Made by a program: the position numbers and the translations under genes. A stretch of DNA of 64,000 bases from Litoditis marina (lineage: Eukaryota; Nematoda; Chromadorea; Rhabditida; Rhabditidae), in NCBI GenBank assembly GCA_964036275.1, contig OZ038435.1, forward strand, positions 34,227,728-34,291,727, given 5' to 3'. Under the pieces are notes generated by a model that made no database searches, had not been told where the DNA came from, and saw only the letters and a list, made by a program, of their open reading frames with translations. Each line of letters starts with the position of its first letter. Position 1 is the stretch's first letter. Below are positions 1-11,556 of this stretch, one piece after another.

Positions 1-160
1 ACATTATACTTCAACGCTGTCTTCTCTGCATATAGTAGTGGAGGTATCGTGTCGGGTAGTTTAGAGGTTAAATGCCATCAACTTAATAGTGAACTGTTCA
101 TGCCCAATTTTTTTTAGTGCTTCAGTCGTATTCGAAAGTCTAGCTGTAAAAGGTGTGAGC

Positions 161-3100
161 ATGAGTTTATCAGGTCGCACTGCCGTGCATCTGTCACTGT
201 CACATCTCGGACTGGACGACAGTGTGGATTGCGGCTCCTCGCAGCACAGTGGCAACAATCGCAGTTGGCTCAGCAAGACTTCGCTGCCAGCATGGACTAT
301 GGACGGCGAGGGCCAGATCAAGGTGACATTCGCTGATGTTCTCGCTCATGGAATTATCAAGAATTTCGCTAAGGACAAAATCGGCTGCCGGTAAGTGCGA
401 ATGGTCTCGATCTCATTTTTATATTTACCGACCACATTGTTTGTTTTAGCTTAACCTGTAATTTCTTTTGAAGATTTTTTATCCTCGGAGGCAGGGATGA
501 CCAAAATTTTGACCGGCCTTGCTAGCAGAACGACCCCCCTTTCTAAAAATGAAGAAAAATTCTTGAATAGTCAAAAACGAGCTTTATGAACAAATAGTAT
601 CTTAAGTAGAAGTTGGAATTATTATTTTAAGTAGAAGTTGGAATTCAACCAAATTCTCCCGATTATCTTTTCCTCCCAAATTTTCGGCTCTTCCTGGTCC
701 GAAAATGACCCCCCTCCCCCTGAAAAAGTTGTCCGCGTACCAACTTTGGTCATCCCTGCTCGGAGGGGTTTGTGGCTGATCTCTTTTCGAACAGAGTAAA
801 GTCATTTAGGGACAGATTGTCGGTGGTCATTACTTTTGAATATTTCATTGAAATCAACAAAAACTCCAAATCGAGGAAGCCTTCATTTTCTGCACCGTCT
901 CTGGCTGACGTGTTCTTTTTTAGTTTTCTACAAGACAACTATCCAGTTGAGGGATCTCAGGAACGTGAGAAGCTGGCCATAGAAGTTCTCCATGTTGCTG
1001 ATATTTTCGAGGTAATTAAGTTATTGTTATGGTTGTTCGATGTTTAACCTTTTATCAACATTTGCACGGACGTTACCATTTGTTCATTCTGGTAATTGTG
1101 AAGTTTCAGAACCTTTGTAAGGATGTCTTCGGTAATTTCTTCATACAATGCGTCATCGAGAATGCGAATGTGGAGGAAATGCGATGGATTAGCAGCCACC
1201 TGACTAACAACATTTTCGAGATGTGTCTCAACCGATATTCTTGCCGTGTTGTGCAGAAAGCTCTCGAGGTAGTTTATTTGTGACCATTGAACATCAATTT
1301 GAGAGAGACATGGATAGGTCAGCTTCGACACAAACCAAATGAATTATGTTTATTGCTATCAAGGGGATCAAGTAGACGAAATTTGGAAATTGAAAATTTT
1401 AGCTTTCTCGAGTTGTGAGCCTGACAGCACATTGAGAATAGGCAATATTTCGTGCTAAGTAGAAATCCCGTATTTTCGAACTTTTCTGGCTTGTCGGTTA
1501 TCGTTGTGGTCAAAGCTGTCATTATTAGAAGAATGAGAAAGTACTTGAATTCACTCAAATATGTCCATTTCTAGTGTTTGAGCCTGAAGTGCAAGGGAGT
1601 CTTGCTTCTGGAGTTGCATGGATCGAATCTTGTCCAACTCTGCATTGATCAGAACGCCAATCATGTGATCCAAAAGGTATCGCATCAGTTTTTCGAGAAC
1701 ATTTTCGCTTTGTTATCTGCATTCTTTGGGAAAATTTTACTTTCGCCCCCCACTGTACAATCGCACCCCCTGTGATAGTTTCGCCCCCCACAAGCACTAG
1801 TTTCAACAGAAAATGGTGGGGGGTAAAAGGTAAATGTATGGTAGGATGGGGAGCTAAAGTTAAGTGTCGACATTGTACAATCACCCCCCGTTAACGTGAA
1901 TTGGGGTTGAAAGTAACATGCCTGGCAATCTCTAACGATCGTCCCCCACCCTTGTTATTCTTAGTTGAAAAAAAAGGCGAAAGTAAAATAGTCCCCAAAG
2001 GTTTTGTGCTTAGAGTGATAGTGAGTGTGAGATACAAATCTCCCTTGGGTGTTGTTGGCGTTGGAGGAAAAAAGTCTTCCAAGAATATAGCGGCTATTTT
2101 ACAAGAGGCTGTCTCTTACAATTTGGTCGCATGTCGAAATAATGAATTAAGTACCAAATACAGGTACAGACTACTATCGCAATAGGCAAGAGAGGAACAA
2201 GTTATTACTTTAAAAGATTAGCATAACCATTAAGGAATTGCACCATCGTTTTTATGATAGGTTTGTGCGATCAAGTGCTCCAAAAAACACATTTTCGGAA
2301 ACAAATCATTTATTCCCGTATTCCCGAACGCATGTTCATTTCAGATCATGAATGCGTTCCCGTTCTCTCATTGGAGCTTCATAGTCGAGCGGTTCGTAAC
2401 TAACATGAGCGATCTTTTCAAAGTTGCCGAAAACAAGTACGGGTGTCGTGTCATTCAGCTGGCAATCGAGCTGCTTTCCGCTGCGAAGGTGAGTTGGTGT
2501 TTTGCATATAGTATAATTGCATCTATGTTCTCAAAGTTTTCTTATACAAACTATTTCATTTAGCAAATTCATGATAGCCCAAAAAGTACTGTGAGCTTTT
2601 CGCCTGTCATTAGAAACTATGCGGATGTGTGGCAGTAATTGAATGCATCCACACTGCTATTGTCGCCTCCCTTCAGATGTTTGTTTCACATTAATCATAT
2701 ATACTTAAAGAAGGACGATTATGTGGACCAATCCCGTTACATCGGTCCTTTAAACTGCAATTGAAAAATATATTGCGGTTTAAAGGACTGAAGCGTTGCG
2801 ATTGGACCACATAATCGTCCTTCTTTAAGGCGAAGAATCAGAATGCGGAGAAGTTACTGGTTGGTATCATGTGTCATGTCATCTCGAACTGTGAACGCCT
2901 GGCTTCCAACGAGTTTGCCAACTACATTATACAGCATGTGATTAAGGAGCCACCGATGGCTCTCTATCGGGATTCCATAATCGAGAAGTGTATACTGTAA
3001 GTATTTGACGTATTTGTATTTGTCTCTTCTTTTGTTCTTTTAATAGTTGTTTGCTGCGGTGGTGTTTTTATTAGGAACCCATCCCAGTTGAGAAACCTCA

Positions 3101-4546
3101 TTTAGTGTCGAACTCTTAAACTCTTCACGGATTTCTGGAACTCGAAATGGCCTCGAACGTTGAAGTTACGGAAAAAAAAGTTGTGAGATCAGAAAAATAC
3201 ATACAACTTGCCTTGTACAAACTACATAAGAAAACTACATACAACATACAACTTGTTGGCTTGTCTCACATCTTCACACAGTCCTTTTCAAATATCTGAA
3301 TTCTGTTTTATAAATGTTTGGTTTGTATTTCATCTATGTTGTTGTAGACGAAACATCCTGTCCATGTCTCAAGAGAAGTATGCTTCGCACGTGGTTGAAA
3401 AGGCGTTAGAGTTCGCTCCGCCAGCGCTGCTGAGGGACATGATGGAAGAAATATTCGATGGTTACGTGCCGCATCCGTATGTTTCTTCATTATATTCACA
3501 GCAGTTACAGATAGTTAATTTTTCTAATCTCCAACCTCAGGATATCGATACCTCTTAAGAATATTCCAGCTGACTTCATACGTAAAATATTCCTTCCCCT
3601 CTCCCTCATTTGATGACTTGTGCTCATCCTGTCAAATTCCAATCGAAGTATGGTAACTTTTGGGACAATCCCCTTTTAAGAAACCAGGATAAGTGGAAAA
3701 ATAGTTGTATCTCTCACTAAGTGGAATTACTCATGCTCTCGTTTGCCCTGGTTGAAAACTATTTCATGTATGATCGCTTTGCAGGGAGACAAAGAAGGAT
3801 GCTGTTGATATCATGCTGTTCCATCAGTACGGTAATTACGTCGTTCAACGAATGATCAAGCTGTGTGTTTCTGCCGTCCAGAACAAGAGGTACGAGTTTC
3901 GGAGAACTCATGGGTTATATTATCAGAAGTAAAGGCACCCTTAACCCAGGAAGGCCTAACCGCCCATCTTTTCCTATCCCTCACAGCGAAAGTACTCGTG
4001 CAACCCTTGTGTTGAGATTTCGAGCTTAGTACTATCTCCCGACTACTGGTTAGCAAAATGGCCCCTGGAGCAGTGGTTTTGTATACAGTTTTGCAGTTGC
4101 ACAAATGGTGCATCAATATTTACCAACATTTTGTCGGTTATGGATATGTTTTCAGGCAGGGAAAGTTTATGGAACAATGCGATCTTCTTGAAGGCTGGCT
4201 TCATCGTTTGGAGACGAAAATTCAACCCAACGAGAAACGACTCGGAAAGTGAGTCTAGATTATTTAGCGTTTTACTACTGTAGATAATGGTTTTTCTTTT
4301 TTCAACACGTCTTTCGAAAAGAAAATGAGGTTGTATTGTTTTTCTCATTCTTTTCCGACCAGTTTCCTCTTATAACTGCAGTTAGTTTACGGTCTCATAC
4401 AGGAAGTCTAGAGAGCAACATTTTGCAGATATTCTTCGGGAAAGAAAATTCTGTGTACTCTGGGTCGTTCTGTTCCTCAGGATCGTTCCGTGGGCCGTTT
4501 TAATATGCGCCCATCTGCGCCATTCGTGCCCACCAAGTTTGGATAG
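161..4546 (+). CDS. PUF/Pumilio-family RNA-binding protein
   Basis: Ten exons: 161-390, 924-1011, 1110-1268, 1575-1676, 2345-2488, 2830-2996, 3348-3476, 3785-3889, 4156-4248, 4429-4546; phases agree at every junction. The product carries eight PUF repeats whose base-reading helices are visible: GCRFLQ (R1), GNFFIQ (R2), SCRVVQ (R3), ANHVIQ (R4), GCRVIQ (R5), ANYIIQ (R6), ASHVVE (R7), GNYVVQ (R8). By the known PUF code (C/S-R..Q=A, N..Q=U, S..E=G) this reads UGUAUAUA, the canonical Pumilio site. PUF proteins bind 3'UTRs in the cytoplasm and repress translation or promote mRNA decay, often in the germ line. The N-terminal part is short. I chose the ATG at 161; an in-frame ATG at 89 lies before a possible splice site (TGCTTCAG). 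The C-terminal tail is basic and ends at TAG 4544-4546; AATAAA follows at 4863. Family assignment is firm; which PUF paralogue is not decided. Confidence 0.93.
1724..2000. repeat. TIR element with C/G-rich arms (copy 1)
   Basis: Lies in PUF intron 4. The left end reads TTTGGGAAAATTTTACTTTC followed by a run of C; the right end is its imperfect reverse complement, GCGAAAGTAAAATAGTCCCC. Related copies are at 12890-13020 and 50405-50765. No coding capacity; MITE-like. Confidence 0.6.
2704..2829. repeat. Fold-back MITE family A, copy 1
   Basis: A near-perfect palindrome starting CTTAAAGAAGGACGATTATG and ending with its reverse complement, with internal arms TTTAAACTGCAAT / ATTGCGGTTTAAA. Other copies: 39083-39202, 40552-40680, 41755-41876, 48995-49112, 49571-49680, 56188-56314. 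Its last two bases (AG, 2828-2829) form the 3' splice site of PUF exon 6. Confidence 0.85.
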
Positions 4547-5301
4547 GTCTAATACTCTGTAAATGTAAATTATATGCCGCTAGTGTTGTATGCGTTCTTC
4601 CTGTTGTGAATAGAACTCGACTAAGCTGTTTCTCATGCTTTTCTCTGTTAAATAATTAATTTATACGGTTCTTTCTTGGCAGAGCTGTTAATAACATGGT
4701 AACTAACATTTGCCATGTTTTTGCATGTTTATAATCTTTCATCTGTTTTCATATTTACTCTAATAACCTTTTCTCTGTTTTGTTTAGAAATTGGAGTTTT
4801 TCATCATAGCTTCACAGAGACATCATATATGATTTGCGTTCGCCGGTTCCTTGTTCTTGTGCAATAAATTGTCAATAAATGTTGGCAACGTTCTCCGCGT
4901 GTTTGTATTTTTTACTGGGACTTCATTTCGCAAACCCAACGTTGGGATGGGATTGATATTTATCGTTGATCGGGAACAAAGACGGTTTTGATCATCAAAT
5001 CGCAGGAAGATCCTATTATACGATTAATAATTAAAATTTTATTTAATCGAGTTTTACTGACTAAATAACTAAATATACTCACAAAATTCCGTTCTGCCAC
5101 TGCACTGAGCTTGCCTTTTACAACCTTACTACATTTCAAAGTCGGATGCAGCTAATAAGTATTACAACCCTATAGATCACATGAAGGCTCTTCCCAGTAT
5201 CTTTATTCACGCAAAAACTGTTTCCGCTTTACACAAACACACAAGACAAGTCGAATAGTACGATAATAATGAAAGTGTTATGGAGAGCGGTTCATCTTCT
5301 T
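4547..5301. other. Intergenic, PUF 3' side
   Basis: AT-rich sequence with the PUF 3'UTR and a polyadenylation signal (AATAAA at 4863, repeated near 4875). It separates two converging genes. I see no other gene or repeat. Confidence 0.5.
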
Positions 5302-8300
5302 CTAATTGGCGGCAGATGGGTCCTGAAGGGAACTACGGTAGATCCAAATCATGAACAGAAACACCATCAATACCAGCCAGCACTTCAATTCCGAGATGGT
5401 TTTCACCGGCTGAAATGAAAAAATTAAAGGAGTGATCAAATCTTCGTAGTTTGATACACGTCGTGATTCCCAACCGGCTCTGACGAACAAACCGTAAGCG
5501 AACTACAACACGCAAGACGAGATTCTGGCCTGCTTCAAAAAGAGCAAAGACTATATGGGCGGTAGCAAAATAAAGAGTGTGACAGTTTCTCCGAAACTGA
5601 CAATTCCTAGCCACTTTTGGAGTGGCCTTGTTGATCAGGAGACGCAGAAATTCGTCTGCATCAACCTCCACCCATGCTCTCCACTTGGCCAAAGGCTGGC
5701 ATAGTTCATTCCTACAAATTACACTCAGAAAAAGTCAAGAATCAAATATTGTCCATAGCCAACCTCATGATCTCCCAACTGGCAAGCAATGTTGCTGGAT
5801 TTGGCCTGAAATATCGAAAACACATTGAAATTGCGAAATTCTCAAAACATTTGATTTGATTCTTAGCCTTTCGGTCCAAAGTTCCCAAACTATAGGACTT
5901 GTCTCGAAATCAAACTATACAAAAAATGACACTTTACACTAAATTCCTTTAAAAACAGTATACGAATCATGATCCCAAGCCAGGGGGCCTATACTGTTAG
6001 TCAAGTGCTTAGTCACGTGAAACATTACAGCAGAACTCAGACACGTGCGATGAAAAAGTGCACGATTCCTCATTAGAATGCTAACTTTGCGTGACTCCTC
6101 AGTTTACTTCTAGTATAAAGTACATACCACGGGTGGTGGGGTGAGTTTGATTGGCTTCGCGGCTTCCTCCTTGATTTTTCTCCTGCGGAACACTTCATTC
6201 GCACCTTTGAGCCCTAAACAGCAAATTGATTATTATTAAACTCGATACATGTTATGAATAAATATGTAACTTAACAACCACGACATTTTTACCTTTTGAG
6301 AACATTGGAAATATGAAAATGTTTCTTCTTGAGAGAGCAAATAAAGAGAGATCAGAGAAAGAGAGGGAGGGAGAGAGAGAGAGAGAGAAAAAAAGAAAGA
6401 AAACCAACTCTTTTTCATTGAAGCCGACAGACTGCCCCTCGAGCTGCTGTCGCGCGAGACGGAGATTTTCGGGAGTTTTGTACGCTTGAAGTATTTCTTG
6501 TCCGGCAAAACTGAACCGGATGAGTACGGACAGCTAGAGTCGTTGGAACTGAAAACTGACCAGATTTTTTTTCTTAATCAGCTTTCTTCTTTTCTCCAAT
6601 CTTTTTTCATCTTTCCATTGCTTTTTAAACAGTGGTCACAAAGGACAAAGGTTTCATAACGAATTTCTCAATAGGAAAACCAAATAGTTATTCAATGCAG
6701 TTCTACTGTGTTTTGGTTGTTTGCGTCGAAGTTAAGGCTCTGGAGTATCCGACAAGGGGTTAAAGGTTTCATAATCAATTAAAGTTCAGTTCACTCGTCG
6801 ATAGCAGTCAGCCATGCACACCCTACATCGCAGGCGATTGATCTGGCAGCTTGCCAGTCTTTTCATTACAAATAAAAATTCAAAAAATGGTTATTTCGAG
6901 TTTTTTGCACATATTTTGTATACAAAATGTTACCACATAATCGGGGAGTAATTTAAACAACTTTTTGTGCGATAAAATTAGGTTTGAAAAACGGCCAGAA
7001 AAGATGGTTGGATATCACTGTTTTTATTTTCAGCCATCATGTTCAGATGACCGGCTGCTTGTGGGCGACGTGCCACCTATCCCAGCTGAGTTCAATTCCC
7101 AGCTGGTGCACAATTTTGATTAGGCTGATCGCTGTTGGAAACTTTCCAACACAATTGACTCCGCCCACTAAATTATACTGTACCTGGCTGCTATCGCTGG
7201 GTGAAACGAACTATAATAATGAAGTACAACTAAAATTTCGTGAGACGTATTTACTTCATTCAAACTTCCCAACTCACGTCGAGGTGATGAGCGATGTGAC
7301 ATCAGATGGGACTTCGACCGAGAGGGTGGATGCCGAACCATCACTGTTTTCTTTTTTGACAGACGAAGAGAAAACCGGGATCTCCACACCACCCATTTTG
7401 TCCCCCACACTCGAGATATCCGATAACTTCGACGAGGGAGCGTACTGAAAACGATAGCTAAAGGTATAGTCCTAAAGTCGTCGTCAACGGAAAGGCGGGA
7501 GAATACTGTGTATCTCACTTTCCGCTGTGTAACACACGTATTCGATTCCAAATTGCAGGGTATGTGCTCTATTAGCACAGTGGTTAGCGTCCTGCTACGA
7601 AACTTTTGCTTGCTGTTTCGATTCCGGCGAGAGACAGAACTTTATAAATTTGGCGCCCACTATAACCAAATCGTTTTTGTAGTTTGATCTCGAAACACGC
7701 CGTTAATCGCGAACTCCGACGGAAAAGCAGAGGATCAAATTACGAACACAGCGGAAAAGGAAAACCAACACCGTATGAGTTACTTTGGAAAAAAGCGAAC
7801 CTTATATAGTCCACACCACTCCTACTGAGACTCATACAGTACACATTAAAAATTATATTTTGCCCGAGTAAGAGAGATTTCTTGTAAAGGGAGGACCGAG
7901 CCTGGGTCCGGTTTGAACGGGAGCTGGGTCCTGGCACGGAGGTGCAATTCAGGGTTTTCAAATATGACTGAAAATTTGAGGGTTTCAAATTCATTCCAGT
8001 GATTTTGCTTTTGTAGTTGGTTGTGTTTTATGTTTAATTATTTATTATTCGGTTTAATAAGTGGTAGTTCCCACCCACCCAGCCTACATCTGACAAGCTT
8101 AGGCGTTTGACTGTTTAGACTGAGTTTTGCCCAGAGTGTATTGTCAGTGTTTCTGGGAGAAAGAACTACTGTGCATGGATTCACTTCCCAGCCGCAATCT
8201 ATCTAGCCTCAAGTTTTTTGGTCAACACGAGACGTTTACGTCAGTTTCGGAGAGAGAGTGCCGTCAGAAGTCTGGGTTTCCAGAGGGGTTGTGAGGGAAA

Positions 8301-10579
8301 GTAAGACCGCAAGTCTGAAGGGCGTATGCGGTTCTTTGTTTATTGTTCTAAATGTTCACTTTCAGCATTGTCTTTATTCCGGATCGTTATCGTCGCATGG
8401 AAGCTCATCCAAGGACCGCCGAGTTCTCTCGGACTCATCCAGTCAAGCAGTTCCTACAACCGAGCCGTTCTTCACCGTCCGTTGTCAGATCGTCAACCAG
8501 TTACAAAGCATACACTGTTCTATCTGTTCACTAATAAACTTTTGCCAAAAGTTGTTGTTGGTGATAAGAGGACCAGGTTTGGTCCTGTCTTTACTTGAAA
8601 TGCTCTCGAAGGGAGAGCAAAATACGTTTGTCTCGACGAGGAGTTCTCGTAGAGAACGAACGAGGAGGGACAAAACAAAATAACTACTGCTCTTTGCCTA
8701 AAATTGTGCGATTTGCCTAAAGAGCATTAGTATTTATCAATAATTATAACATTGGTACCACATGTCCTGAATGACAACTTACCGCGGAGCAGCAGTTGCA
8801 GGTAGATGCACATGGAGAAAGCAAGGAAGTGGGCGGAGCCTAAATGAGTTGTTGAAGATATTTGTAGGCAGAGGCAAAATATTTATCCAGAACAATGTTG
8901 CAAACTACCTCCGATTTTTGAGAAGAGACGTCGGAATCGGATGCTTCCCATACACATCGCAGCTTCTCCGGTGTTTTCTGAAATGTTTTACGTCGTTAGG
9001 GAAAAAAGTCCATGAAAATAAGATTTCATAAACCACAAGAATTTTGTAAAATTGTCAATCTCAACTTTCATTTCCTCTTCAGAACAAGTCTACTACGCAA
9101 TTTAGGTACGGTTCAGTGTCGACTGAGTACGGAATGCTCCTTCGCTTTCTTACCGAACCAATTCGTTCGAGAAGAATCGGTTCGTGTTTGGTTCGGAAAG
9201 AGTCGAAAATGAATCATCCCTGACAAATCGATAAGTTGACGAACCGCGGTGGGATCAGAGGGTGGAGAAGGCAGCGTGATCTCCTTCTTCTTCTCACGTC
9301 TCTCTTCTCTCTCCAGTTGAGAGAGAAACAGGTCCTCATCCACTGCCGAATCGTCACTATCAGAAGAGTCCGAAGGTCCACTCGTATACTCTGCAATACT
9401 TAAAATAGGTTTAGCAAACAATATTACTCAGTGTTGTACTCATCACTTCAAATATCTCATGAGATAGTCAGTACAGTAGTCACATGACAAATTTCGTGAG
9501 TGAAGTTGGATAAGTGTTCTCCGCTTTTGAATGATAATCTGATTTGTTACAATGATAAAGCAACGGAATTTTTGTTTGCTAACACTTCAACATGCTGAAA
9601 ATGATCTGTGAACTTTTTAATGTAGGAGTTAGCACTGGGATGACGAGAACTATATTGCCACCTACCCATCGGCTGTTTCACTCTGATCGAGTATCCAGCA
9701 TCCACGAATTTCTTCTGTTTCCAAACATCTGACAGACCACCATTCTGACTGAAAACATAGTACATCTTAAAAATCCGTCAAAACCACTTTTGAAAGTCCG
9801 CAATGCTGTGATGAAAAACCAATCTGGGGCACGACGATTACCTTTTTCTCCAAATCAACTGTGTTTGTAGTTTGATCTCGCTACTTTTGCTACGTTCATC
9901 GACATCAAACTACAACGATGATCTCAGTCTGCCTTTACATGAAATTCTCCTTGTAGACGGATGATTCCCTGGTGGTACCAGCCGGCAACCCATTGGTTTC
10001 CCGATGAAATCCTGGGGGTGAATTTCCCCACAGTATCCCCCTGATAGCACAGGGGATGTCAACTATCTATGATTCACAGTATAGGGTTTGTAAGGAAAGA
10101 GGGAACTCTATACCTGAGATTATCCTTGTAGACAGCTGGTTCCCTGGTGGTACCAGCCGGCAACCCATTGGTTTCCCGATCAAATCCTGGGGGTGAATTT
10201 CCCCACAGTATCCCCCTGATAGCACAGGGGATGTCAACTATCTATGATTCACAGTATAGGGTTTGTAAGGAAAGAGGGAACTCTATACCTGAGATTCTCC
10301 TTGTAGACGGCTGGTTCCCTGGTGGTACCAGCCGGCAACCCATTGGTTTCCCGATGAAATCCTGGGGGTGAATTTCCCCACAGTATCCCCCTGATAGCAC
10401 AGGGGATGTCAACTATCTATGATTCACAGTATAGGGTTTGTAAGGAAAGAGGGAACTCTATACCTGAGATTCTCTTTGTAGACGGCTGGTTCCCTGGTGG
10501 TACCAGCCGGTTTCCAGTGTCCTATGATGGGTCGCACCCGCATGTCCACTTCTACTTCTGCCTCCGCACAGCCGTCCAT
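5302..10579 (-). CDS. Unrecognised protein with C-terminal membrane anchor
   Basis: Exons, 5' to 3': 10579-10464, 9748-9666, 9390-9245, 7444-7278, 7102-7077 (26 nt, least sure), 6510-6409, 6213-6128, 5695-5615, 5409-5302. These phases give one continuous frame of roughly 290 residues. The N-terminus starts MDGCAEAEVEVDM. A Ser/Asp-rich acidic stretch (GPSDSSDSDDSAVDED) leads into a charged helix (LEREERREKKKE). Then come a Ser/Thr-rich segment, a strongly basic segment (RRRKIKEE) and, close to the C-terminus, one hydrophobic helix (CWLVLMVFLFMIWIY) followed by about 12 residues. This is the layout of a tail-anchored or inner-nuclear-membrane protein; I do not recognise the family. Introns hold SINE-1, palindromes and a fold-back copy. 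Exon 6510-6409 is also open in another, protein-like frame, so the central chain is uncertain. Confidence 0.5.
5992..6121. repeat. Fold-back MITE family C, copy 1
   Basis: About 130 bp with ends TATACTGTTAGTCAA and TTACTTCTAGTATA, containing CACGTG near one end and GTGCAATGAAAAAGTGCAC-like hairpin sequence in the middle. Other copies: 50771-50902, 51506-51632, 62936-63073, 63773-63905. Confidence 0.7.
7476..7665 (+). repeat. tRNA-derived SINE-1, copy a
   Basis: Head AGTCGTCGTCAACGGAAAGG, then an A-box-like TTAGCACAGTGGTTAGCG and a B-box-like TTTCGATTCC (RNA polymerase III internal promoter pattern), then a tail TTATAAATTTGGC..CCACTATA. Same layout as copies b-g. Inserted in an intron of the tail-anchored-protein gene. 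Confidence 0.75.
7676..7746. repeat. Fold-back family B (TGTAGTTTGATC palindrome)
   Basis: Arms TGTAGTTTGATCTCG / GGATCAAATTACGAAC enclose about 45 bp. Related palindromes at about 9867-9915, 30438-30512, 32751-32806, 38550-38618, 40809-40853, 41921-41985 and 45386-45455; a copy at 31624-31896 is interrupted by SINE-1. Confidence 0.6.
8030..8700. other. Unassigned 0.7-kb block in intron
   Basis: All three plus frames are open for 180-420 bases between about 8258 and 8683, without a usable start or domain. Sequence character (TG-start stretches, a late AATAAA) could fit a decayed LTR or transposon fragment. I could not find its partner. Confidence 0.2.
9951..10510. repeat. 175-bp minisatellite copied from an exon-intron junction
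   Basis: A unit of about 175 bp repeats 3.2 times, almost identically (CCCTGGTGGTACCAGCCGG recurs near 9967, 10142, 10317 and 10491). The right-most unit is the 3' part of exon 1 of the tail-anchored-protein gene (minus strand, 10579-10464) plus its splice donor; the other units copy that exon end, the donor and the first intron bases. Confidence 0.9.
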
Positions 10580-11556
10580 CGCCGAAAGAATTGTACGAAA
10601 TGCTCCGAATGAAATCGCCATCCGCAAGGAAACAAGAAAACGTGAACACTCGTTTCAGAGAACGTGAAAACGGCTGGAAACGCGAATTTCCACTGGATCT
10701 GTTCGTTTTCATGAGATGAAGGAAACTCAGGTGCATACTGCTAGTCAACTCAATGTCGCGTTGAAAACCATATACCGTCGCGCATTTTCTTGTAAATCCG
10801 ATCTCAGCATAAAATGCTTTTTCTACTTGCCCCATTAGATCCCTGAAGAACTGGAGCGCATGAAATGTGAGCCTGAGCAACCATCCCACTGAAGACATAC
10901 CTCCGAAACTTACATTAAGTTTTCAAAGTTCAAGATTCAAATGAAGCAATCGACTTTTAAAACAGAAACAGGAGCAATACAAACTTTATATCAAAAATAA
11001 CATTGACAATCGAAATGAATCGAACAATTTTAATTAGGAGGTGATATAATTAATTTAGGCTAGAAACCGGATCGCATCGCAATTAGAAGTTGCCATACAC
11101 CCGTAATTAACAAGCCGGAGATACAGAATTCAATCAGGATTGTTTTGAAAACGTGTGCAGGCTGACAGGTGAACGAAAACAAAGAAAAAACGACCTAAAA
11201 TATAAATAGCAGAACATGACCTAGAAAACAACACTACGACTTATAGCGATACTTGTCAACAATTGTGTAGCATCGAAGAACATCCTTACACAGAATGTAG
11301 GTCTGGAAATTGATAGATTACATGAGAAATAGTTTCGCTGAAGTAATGAACAGAACTTCAGATGCTTTACTGACGTGCATTGTAGTGCAGCTGTAGATTT
11401 GGTTTCTGTCGGTTTTTCCTCTCAACTGGGAAATATTGGAATTTTCACAGAAGAACACAGAATTGGTGATCTTGTCAAACTACAACCAGTACTCGTCAAG
11501 AGAAAAGTAAAAAAATTATTACACCAAAAGTAGAGCTGTTCAATTTAACTCACTCT
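10580..11556. other. Intergenic between two minus-strand genes
   Basis: Separates the NMT stop codon from the start of the tail-anchored-protein gene. It is mostly AT-rich; a minus ORF covers 10458-10898 but shows no domain and overlaps the minisatellite. No other feature seen. Confidence 0.4.

Noticed and set aside
6984..7448. Plus-strand ORF with acidic C-terminus
   Set aside because: It is the reverse of a minus-strand exon (7444-7278) that has a strong TTTCAG acceptor and GTGAGT donor and fits the minus-strand gene chain.
8258..8683. 141-residue plus-strand ORF as a gene
   Set aside because: All three plus frames are open over much of this block, no domain or splice context fits, and composition is unlike the neighbouring genes.
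10458..10898. 146-residue minus-strand ORF
   Set aside because: It runs out of frame over exon 1 of the tail-anchored-protein gene and into the minisatellite; the ATG at 10579 in another frame gives a phase-matched exon instead.
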